A stretch of 64,000 nt of DNA from NCBI GenBank assembly GCA_000827495.1, contig KN817566.1:216206-280205 (forward strand), in the 5' to 3' direction. The DNA is from Hypholoma sublateritium FD-334 SS-4. Taxonomy: Eukaryota; Basidiomycota; Agaricomycetes; Agaricales; Strophariaceae. The notes beneath the pieces are model-generated. The model did no database searches. It was not told the origin of the DNA and was given only the letters and a program-made list of their open reading frames with translations. Below are positions 57,310-64,000 of the stretch, piece after piece. Position 1 is the stretch's first letter. Every line of letters starts with the position of its first letter. Position numbers and translations under genes: made by a program.

Positions 57310-58660
57310 ATGGCCGGAGTTGTTAACATTCGCCGCGATGTCGACGACAAATTCTACCGCTACCGGTATGTTTCCCTCTGCATAGGTGATGCGAGATCCG
57401 CCGACTCACTGCCTCGTGCAGCATGCCCGTCTTGACCACTAAAATCGAAGGAAAAGGAAATGGTATCAAAACTGTCATCCCCAACATGTCCGACGTGGCC
57501 CGCGCTCTCAGCAGGCCTCCCACCTACACCACTAAATTCTTCGGGTGCGAACTTGGTGCACAGACCACCTTCGACGAGAAGAACGACCGCTACATCGTCA
57601 ACGGCGCGCATGACGCCAACCGCCTCCGCGAGCTGCTTGATGTCTTCATCGACAAGTTCGTCCTCTGCAAATCGTGCAAAAACCCCGAAACCGAGCTTGT
57701 CATCCTCAAGTCCGGCAGGACTGAGGAAATCATCCGCGACTGCAAGGCGTGCGGCGAGCGCACCGGCGTCGACATGCGCCACAAACTCACCACGTTCATT
57801 GTCAAGAACCCGCCCGTCAAGATCAAGAAGGGCAAGAACAAGAACACGGGTGGCGATGCTGCGGGTGGCGTGGGCGGCGGCGGTAACCCTGACCCAGCCG
57901 GCGAACACGCGGACTCGCCCCACGAGGATGGGAACGAGAGCGATGATTATCTCACCAAGAAGATCAAGGCCGAGGCCGCGGACCTCAATACGGAGACCGC
58001 ATTGGCTAAGGAAGACTGGTCTGCCGATACGTCCCCGGAGGCCGTTAAGCAGCGTGTTAAGGCCCTTGAGGGCACCCTCGCCGCAGCCACCCTCGCTGGG
58101 GGTGATGACGATGGTAGCGACGACGACGCCAACAGCCCGTACGCCGTCCTCGGCCGCTGGATTCAAGAAAACCCCGACGAGGATACAAAGGCACGCTCGT
58201 TGGCAATCTACAAGAAAGCACAGGATCTCGGCATCGAGAAGAAGCACAAGACTGTCACCGTCCTCGTACAGGCGCTGTTCACCGCCAACATTGCGGCAGA
58301 GGTCGAGAGCTACGGCGCGCTGCTGACCAAGGTGGTGACCTCCGAAAAACACCAGAAGTCCCTGCTTGGCGGTGTCGAGCGCTTCATCGGCTTCACCCAC
58401 CCAGATCTGCTTGCGACGGTCCCAAAAATCTTGATGGCGTTCTATCAGATTGATCTTCTAGACGAGGAGGTGGTCACCCAGTGGGGCACCCATGTCAGCA
58501 AGAAGTATGTCGACAAAGACACCAGCAAGAAAGTCAGGAAAGCCAGCGAGCCATTCTTGAAGGTATGTTGGATATTTCCCACCATATGAAATACAATGAT
58601 TGACACGGATTTCAGTGGCTCCAGGAGGCTGATGACGACGACGACGATGGTGATGAGTAG
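57310..58660 (+). CDS. TIF5: Eukaryotic translation initiation factor 5
   Basis: eIF5 is the GTPase-activating protein for eIF2 in the 43S preinitiation complex. Three exons: 57310-57365, 57422-58562 and 58616-58660, giving 413 aa, the usual length. Domains in order: N-terminal MAGVVNIRRDVDDKFYRYRM with the catalytic Arg (Arg15 in yeast; here in NIRRDVDD), TTKIEGKGNGIKTVIPN and RPPTYTTKFFGCELGAQT, then a zinc-binding C2-C2 pair (CKSCKNPETE and CKACGERTGVD), an acidic/Lys linker, then the C-terminal W2/MIF4G-type HEAT domain (SLAIYKKAQDLGIEKKHKTV, VERFIGFTHPDLLATVPKIL, MAFYQIDLLDEEVVTQWGTH). The C-terminal end (WLQEADDDDDDGDE) carries the aromatic/acidic boxes that bind eIF2-beta. Complete and apparently functional. 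Confidence 0.96.
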
Positions 58661-59570
58661 GTCATCGTTCATTTAACGTTGTTCAACTATGTGATATCCA
58701 GTCTCTCCATCTTGAAACATCATCTCTTTTAGTTAACGAGCAGTTGTGATTGATCCATATTTGATACGTATATCCTGGTCACCATTTCATCGATCTCGTT
58801 CTCTTTTTCTTACGGTACTATTTTGATACTGTTAGTAGTTTCTGGTGTACATACTTTGCACTTGCGTTACTTTTTACCCGAAATACCTTCCTTCAGAATG
58901 TTGCAAATTTGTTGCATGATCTTCGTAAAATTTGTTCAACATGTACAAGTATGTCGTGCAACAATGTTCATTTGATAAATGTGGATTTCAGCTCAATAAC
59001 ACCTTTGCAGCAGCTCTACATACTGTCCTAGAGGAGAGCCAAGCCAGTGATTGCAACAGCGAATATGGTGCCGACAATCGATAGGCAGTGCTTGTGGACA
59101 GCGGCGCTCTTGCCGGCAATGGTGTGTAACGGTTCGCTACCTTTTACTACTTTATCTTATCTTACCCGTTATCTCTATGCTTACACCTATGCCTTTATGC
59201 CATATGATTACTTATGTTTGTACGGACTCTCCATCGTATATATAGTCGGTACCCGTGTTAGTTACAATCTTGGGAATTCATACGAGTTAAAACCGTCTAT
59301 CGAGTTCCACCCCGTGTGCCACTTCTTGACGTCGTCACCGCAAGTCACGACGCTCATCGAACTGTCACATCTTTTTGACGCTCNACTACTCTNAACCNAN
59401 CNANCNANCNTNNCTTAACTCTCTACTCTCTTGCTGCTCGCTACGCGGAACACCTTCGGCTTGATCACCCGGACAATCCAGTACTTGCAGCGAACAATAC
59501 CCTCTCAATNTACTTCAAACTACAAAATCNCAAAAACAGCTAAGTTTCAATTTGTCTTATTTTACTGAAT
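58661..59570. other. Region between eIF5 and the retroelement, probable 5' LTR
   Basis: Contains the eIF5 3' end, then sequence that probably includes the 5' LTR of the following retroelement. A TGTAACGG at about 59125 could be an LTR start, and a TATATATA at 59237-59244 fits an LTR promoter. Ambiguous bases at 59384-59412 (patterned as CnAnCnAnC) hide the detail. Without the 3' LTR, which lies outside the window, the boundaries cannot be set. Confidence 0.35.
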
Positions 59571-62500
59571 ATGTATGCACCTGCAGGAAANCCNTATAAC
59601 CTTCGTCGCCGCGCCGCGAGCGCNNCTCAGAACGCTGCCGCGGGCGATGTGAAGGAAATCTCTCACGCTGGGTCGGACNNNGAGTCTGACGGGNCCCCTG
59701 GNCTCACACTNGAGGCGGATCACTCNCGTCGTTTGTATAGCGACGTGGCCGCTTCGAGGGCTCCTTCTCTCACTAGAGACGAGAAGGAGGAACTGATCCC
59801 CGCCGAGCTCAGGAAGCCCGGTGAATGGGAAATCAGGTCCACCGCCGGTCCCCATAGTAGTGAGGTGTTCGCGCCGAATGTGGCCGACACCGTCGAATAC
59901 GACGAACATGTGATTAATACCTCGTCCTCTGACGAGGAGCCCGAACGCGAGGCTGAGTGGACACCCGTTGTCCGTAAGAAGCGCGGCCGAAAGATGGCCC
60001 GCGCTGCACCCGAGAACACAATGCCTGTAATCGACAAGGCGATCGAAGCGGCGGAGAAAGCTCTGACCACTGGCCAGCGCGCGCTCATTGCAAAGCGCGC
60101 TGAGAAAGCCGCAACGCGCCGTCGTCGCGAGAAATCCGGTTCCCGCGGTGAGGGGCCATCTCGGCTCAAAGGGAAAACCGTCGATCCCCGCGAATGGGGA
60201 GCCGCTGGTCTTGAACACGAAGAAATCGACGTAGAAGCGCAGCGGGCGATTCGTGAGAATTTTAACGCTCTCAAGGATCGACGCCGCGACACAGGAAAGT
60301 CCAAGAAAGACAAGCCTAAGAAAGTGCGCGAGAACAAAGCCCCGCGCACGCGCACATTGCCTAGGGGGTCGCTTCCGCCGCACGCACGCACCAGCCAGAC
60401 GCCCAGGCAATCGGAGGCGCGCGACGTACGCCCAGCGCAGGTCATTAACCCCAAGAGTTACGTTGGGGTGACTCTGAACCAGGTGGGGCTTGTTACGCCG
60501 CGCCGTCGCTCTCAGAAACCGGACAGCAGCTCGCCGTCTAGCTCAACAGACGAATCGAGCGACGCGTCGTCGGATGAAGCGAGCACGGAGTCCTCTTCGG
60601 ACGAGAGCTACAGCTCGTCGTTGGATTCCAGCTCATCGAGCTCTGATACAGAGAGCGCTCCATCCAGGAGACGCTCCCGACGCAGATCGCGCAGCAAGCG
60701 CTCTAAGCGGCGCTCGACAAAGCGCAGCCGATCTCGCCTTGGGGTCAAAAGCTTTAAGCCCAAAGTGTACGATGGCTCGCCTGACGCGCGCGCGTACAAT
60801 CGTTTCGTTAAAGAAAGCGAGATGTATTTAATTGATAATAAAATTAAATCTAAACGACGTGCTTTCATACTGTCGTACTTCTTGGAAGGCCGCGCGTATG
60901 ACTTTTACATTCAGAAAGTATCGCGCAATGAGTCCAAATGGACACTAGAAAAATTCTATGCTGAACTCTATAATTTCTGTTTCCCCATAAACTTCACTAT
61001 TCAGCTTCACAAAAAGCTGCAGAAGTTGTACCAGAATGATAAGTCTGTCAGTGAATATTCTCATGAATTAGAAGAATTATTCGTCATGATTGGTACAATT
61101 AGCAAGCGCGAACGCGTAATTAAATTCTGGAACGGTGCGCGACCGTCAATCCAACAGGGACTCTGGCTGCATCGCCTGAATCCCGATACGGCTACTTGGC
61201 GCGAAGTCGTCGATCAAGCTGAAATTATCGAGACCGCGGAACGCGCGGTTGGCGAATTTAAGGACCGCCAGAGGAGCGAGAAGAAGAAAAATGACTCGCG
61301 TCCAAAGGAACGGTCGAAGCGCAGCTTCCGACATGATAAGCGCCCGCAATTTGTTCAAGGAAGTAGTGGAAATCATCCGCACGCTCACGCGTCGTCTGGC
61401 GATCGACACCGTGGCGCAATTAGAGCGCGAGGAGGACACGCCGGACGCTCGTCTAATTTTATTCGTCGTGAGAGACCGCGCGAGACCGCGCGCAAGCCAT
61501 TCACACAGCTGTCTGAGAAGGAGATGGCCGAACGACGTGCTGCGGGAAGATGTTTCCGTTGTAACGAAACTGGCCACATGTCCCGCAACTGCCCACAGGG
61601 TAATAGCGTATCCGGTAGAGGTGGAAAGCCTCCCGGATTGGCTACTCACAATATGGAATTCATTGAAGAAAAATCCGAAGAACCGGAAGTACTCGAGAGT
61701 CTTCCTCTCGGGTGCATTGACTTTGAATCAGATGAGGAATGGGTGGAATTGCCAGCCCGTCCTCGCAAGCATCTAGGAGATTGCTACTCTACGCAAGCCC
61801 AAAAAATTCTGGCTGATTACCAGGAATATCCGGGAGACCATAGATATAATATGTGGCCCGGGAAACTTCGTGATCTCAGGTTTGACGTGATCAAGGCACG
61901 TCGAGCTAGATATCTAGTAATTGACCATGTTACTAAATTCAGGGTCCACGTTCCTNGTAAATTTCTGCGCAATCCGCGCTTTAATTTGCCTGGATGGTAC
62001 GCGCGAAGGCGGGAACGTCATTTGAATCTCCCGCGCCACGCGCGTTTACCTTGCGTGATGGGCTATTGTCTAGCTGAGGAAATATTACCATTGCTAAATT
62101 CTGGAATTAATTCCCACTATCCAAATGTCAAAGAGGATACTGAACCAGCGGGTCGCTTTGCAATGGATCCCACGGACAGTACTCAGATAACTTGGAAGAT
62201 CANGGACTATGATCTTGAGCACGCCGTGAGCGTGCCGCGTGAATTTTTAGAAAATCCTGATCTNGACATAGTTGGGTGGTATTACGAGCACCTAGAAGAC
62301 AGTGGAATATATGATTCCATGTACNGTGCACATGTGGTGAATAATCATGAACCACCAACGCCTCTATCCGAGCTTTCTGTCAATGTAATGAATATTGACA
62401 CTAATTCAGAGGTTCCACCTGCACCTGAGCCGGCACAGTCAAGCTCTGAAATGGAGGAGGACCTCCCTGACTTGATGTCACTCAGTGACNCTGAGTCTAT

Positions 62501-64000
62501 GTATCAAGATGATATTGACACAGGCACGGATCAGGGCTCCATGCCTGGTTTACAGGATGTCAGCGACACGGTATCTAAAATAAGCGCCCGTGAGGACTTA
62601 GACAACATGTCNGAGGCGGACAGCTATGATGCTGTTGAATTGGATGATTTTCTCGATGGAGAAGACATTGAGTCATTTGACTTAGGTGTGATGGGTCCTG
62701 TGTATACCCGTCGTATCACTAAGTTACTTCAAAGCTGTCAACCCTATCCGGGTGACAATTGGGACTATGATGAGCAGTCCGTGAGCTTCCCCATGGCCNA
62801 TCGGTTCGTGGTGACGTTCTCGGGTGAAATGTTTATTATTAAAGATTTATTAAGAAACATGACGTCCTATATTTCTGAGGGACGTGTGCGCTATGAAGCT
62901 TTCTCGCTCGGCCGTTGGTACGCCACGCTGTGCGCGCAGGCCTATGGCGCTCGCTCGCCCTCGGATACAGCCGCGCGGTGGCTGCGCGAGCGCGAATATA
63001 ATTCAACGGCAATGGGACGCGTTCTGGAACAGCGCATTGAGCAATTACTGCAACTATGTGGTCCATATCCCGGAGATCATCCGGATATGATAGACTTCAT
63101 GGAGCGCTTCCGAGCTGATGCTCTTGTGAGAGATATGCAACATTTTTACATTAAAGATACGGCTCGTCAGACCGTGTCAGTACTCAGCCGCAAAGAGGCA
63201 GAGGACCCTGATTTCCATATTGGTGATTGGTATGATCAGCAAATGCTTGCACTTCTGCAAGACGAAGAGCATGCTGCATTTCACGCGCAAGAGGAGACAC
63301 CGGCGCTTGATTTGGCGTCGGTCGCGTACTCTGAACAAACGTGGACGCGCGTGCGACCTCTAATTGATGATCTGTACACGCTACGTCGTGTACGAGCTAA
63401 TAATGATGTTCCATTTATGGAACTCTGTGGGATTCAGACGCCNCGCGAAAAATACACGGCGCTGCAGCGCAATGCGGCAGCCGTGAAAGGGAAAGTGCGT
63501 ACGGTTCCTAAACCCGTTGTAGTCACGGTAAAAATAAATGGACACCCTGTACGCGCATTGCTGGATTCTGGTTCGCTCGGCGACTTCATGTCGACAAATA
63601 TTGCGGATCAATTAAAAGTCAAGCGCACTGAATTAAGTACGCCGCTCACGCTTCAGCTTGCCGTGCAAGGCTCGAGGTCTAAAGTAAATGTCCAAACTGC
63701 TGTAGATTTCGAGTATCAGCAGATTAAAGAGACCCGCACATTTGATATAATTAATGTGAACTCTTATGATTTAATTTTGGGTACTCCGTTCATGTACGAG
63801 CACCAGGTGTGCGTAGGATTTAATCCTGCGCGCGTTGTCATTGGGAGCGTGACCGCACAACCCATCAGAGTTGGCGCGGAAGCGCGCTTAATGGCACAAG
63901 CNATTTCTTTTGAGAATGACGCGGTGCGGAGGGCGCGTGAACAGCTCGTGCAGTATGCTGCGCCCTTGTGCAAGGATATGGCGGAAACGCCGCTGCCGCC
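59571..64000 (+). CDS. Ty3/gypsy-type gag-pol polyprotein, 3' truncated by window
   Basis: One reading frame appears open from the ATG at 59571 to the window end (at least 1476 codons), apart from codons with N. Order: N-terminal basic/acidic region; a Ser/Asp then Arg/Ser-rich stretch (residues about 340-390); a gag-like domain at about 398-555 (KVYDGSPDARAYNRFVKES, FILSYFLEGRAYDFYIQKVS); a CCHC zinc knuckle near 661 (CFRCNETGHMSRNCP); a spacer of about 650 residues containing four related modules; and an aspartic protease near residue 1332 (VRALLDSGSLGDFMS, then YDLILGTPFM). Reverse transcriptase, RNase H and integrase would follow beyond the window. Domain order and protease motif fit Ty3/gypsy elements of basidiomycetes. 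About a dozen N in the frame suggest a collapsed multi-copy sequence. The start Met is the first in frame. Confidence 0.85.
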   Translation, partial: MYAPAGXXYNLRRRAASXXQNAAAGDVKEISHAGSDXESDGXPXLTXEADHXRRLYSDVAASRAPSLTRDEKEELIPAELRKPGEWEIRSTAGPHSSEVFAPNVADTVEYDEHVINTSSSDEEPEREAEWTPVVRKKRGRKMARAAPENTMPVIDKAIEAAEKALTTGQRALIAKRAEKAATRRRREKSGSRGEGPSRLKGKTVDPREWGAAGLEHEEIDVEAQRAIRENFNALKDRRRDTGKSKKDKPKKVRENKAPRTRTLPRGSLPPHARTSQTPRQSEARDVRPAQVINPKSYVGVTLNQVGLVTPRRRSQKPDSSSPSSSTDESSDASSDEASTESSSDESYSSSLDSSSSSSDTESAPSRRRSRRRSRSKRSKRRSTKRSRSRLGVKSFKPKVYDGSPDARAYNRFVKESEMYLIDNKIKSKRRAFILSYFLEGRAYDFYIQKVSRNESKWTLEKFYAELYNFCFPINFTIQLHKKLQKLYQNDKSVSEYSHELEELFVMIGTISKRERVIKFWNGARPSIQQGLWLHRLNPDTATWREVVDQAEIIETAERAVGEFKDRQRSEKKKNDSRPKERSKRSFRHDKRPQFVQGSSGNHPHAHASSGDRHRGAIRARGGHAGRSSNFIRRERPRETARKPFTQLSEKEMAERRAAGRCFRCNETGHMSRNCPQGNSVSGRGGKPPGLATHNMEFIEEKSEEPEVLESLPLGCIDFESDEEWVELPARPRKHLGDCYSTQAQKILADYQEYPGDHRYNMWPGKLRDLRFDVIKARRARYLVIDHVTKFRVHVPXKFLRNPRFNLPGWYARRRERHLNLPRHARLPCVMGYCLAEEILPLLNSGINSHYPNVKEDTEPAGRFAMDPTDSTQITWKIXDYDLEHAVSVPREFLENPDXDIVGWYYEHLEDSGIYDSMYXAHVVNNHEPPTPLSELSVNVMNIDTNSEVPPAPEPAQSSSEMEEDLPDLMSLSDXESMYQDDIDTGTDQGSMPGLQDVSDTVSKISAREDLDNMXEADSYDAVELDDFLDGEDIESFDLGVMGPVYTRRITKLLQSCQPYPGDNWDYDEQSVSFPMAXRFVVTFSGEMFIIKDLLRNMTSYISEGRVRYEAFSLGRWYATLCAQAYGARSPSDTAARWLREREYNSTAMGRVLEQRIEQLLQLCGPYPGDHPDMIDFMERFRADALVRDMQHFYIKDTARQTVSVLSRKEAEDPDFHIGDWYDQQMLALLQDEEHAAFHAQEETPALDLASVAYSEQTWTRVRPLIDDLYTLRRVRANNDVPFMELCGIQTXREKYTALQRNAAAVKGKVRTVPKPVVVTVKINGHPVRALLDSGSLGDFMSTNIADQLKVKRTELSTPLTLQLAVQGSRSKVNVQTAVDFEYQQIKETRTFDIINVNSYDLILGTPFMYEHQVCVGFNPARVVIGSVTAQPIRVGAEARLMAQXISFENDAVRRAREQLVQYAAPLCKDMAETPLP
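61551..61595 (+). other. CCHC zinc knuckle in gag
   Basis: Encodes CFRCNETGHMSRNCP: Cys-x2-Cys-x4-His-x4-Cys. This is the canonical retroelement nucleocapsid knuckle that binds RNA. All four ligands are intact. Confidence 0.95.
61792..63246 (+). repeat. Four diverged 72-residue modules in the gag-protease spacer
   Basis: Four segments, at about 61792-62007, 62079-62294, 62715-62931 and 63033-63246, share a pattern: a helix of type I-x-x-L-L, then YPGD (YPN in copy 2), about 50 residues rich in basic and hydrophobic positions including a RF-type pair, then (N/D)P(D/R)(F/L)x(I/L)x-G-x-W-Y or GRWY. Copies begin KILADYQEYPGD, LPLLNSGINSHYPN, KLLQSCQPYPGD and QLLQLCGPYPGD, and end PGWYARR, VGWYYEH, GRWYATL and GDWYDQQ. 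They are diverged at DNA level, so the duplications are old. Confidence 0.7.

Noticed and set aside
57360..58400. 346-residue minus-strand open frame opposite eIF5
   Set aside because: Antisense to a highly conserved gene with biased codon use; no domain.
59562..60454. Minus-strand open frames opposite gag
   Set aside because: Shadows of the gag frame, interrupted by ambiguous bases, with no recognisable protein.

Overview
The window reads as nuclear DNA of a filamentous basidiomycete, most likely an Agaricomycete. Introns are short (about 50-70 bases, GT..AG) and occur in almost every gene. The protein families are typical of mushroom-forming fungi: F-box-like and arrestin-like paralogs, JmjC-like proteins, a DUF6698-like protein, a Plavaka (CACTA) transposase and a Ty3/gypsy element. 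Coding stretches are GC-rich and lie in AT-richer intergenic DNA. No bacterial-type operon, CRISPR array, rRNA or tRNA was recognised. Runs of N at 46298-46841 and scattered N after 59384 are assembly gaps or ambiguous calls.

Layout, 1-31 kb (mostly conserved or household genes): an arrestin-like gene (minus, 201-1913); about 3.3 kb without a clear gene; a C2H2 zinc-finger gene (minus) divergent from a 468-aa coiled-coil protein; a small coiled-coil gene; eIF3 subunit j; a secreted acid phosphatase; an F-box-like protein; a 17-exon Hsp70-like gene that runs in frame into a 1040-residue disordered tail; a 550-aa single-exon protein; a second C2H2 gene; then weakly coding DNA at 26.5-31.4 kb with exon-like fragments on the minus strand.

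Layout, 31-57 kb (accessory region): a small orphan gene, a gene with an RNase H1/viroplasmin-like N-terminal fold, a cluster of palindromes, an unrecognised multi-exon gene, a JmjC-like protein, a protein with GPPGR collagen-like repeats plus coiled coil, a Plavaka transposase, an inverted-repeat element around an assembly gap, an intron-containing pseudogene fragment of the spliceosomal helicase BRR2, a DUF6698-like gene, and two tandem F-box-like paralogs of the one at 13.5 kb.

Layout, 57-64 kb: the conserved translation factor eIF5, then a Ty3/gypsy gag-pol open frame that runs off the window. Between its zinc knuckle and its protease it carries four copies of a module of about 72 residues.

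How the genes relate: eIF3j and eIF5 both act in translation initiation but lie 46 kb apart and show no sign of linkage. The region from 31 to 57 kb looks like a transposon-rich island between conserved genes. Exon joins were worked out by hand from splice consensus and reading frame. Total lengths divisible by three and matches to family patterns support them, but no transcript evidence was available.
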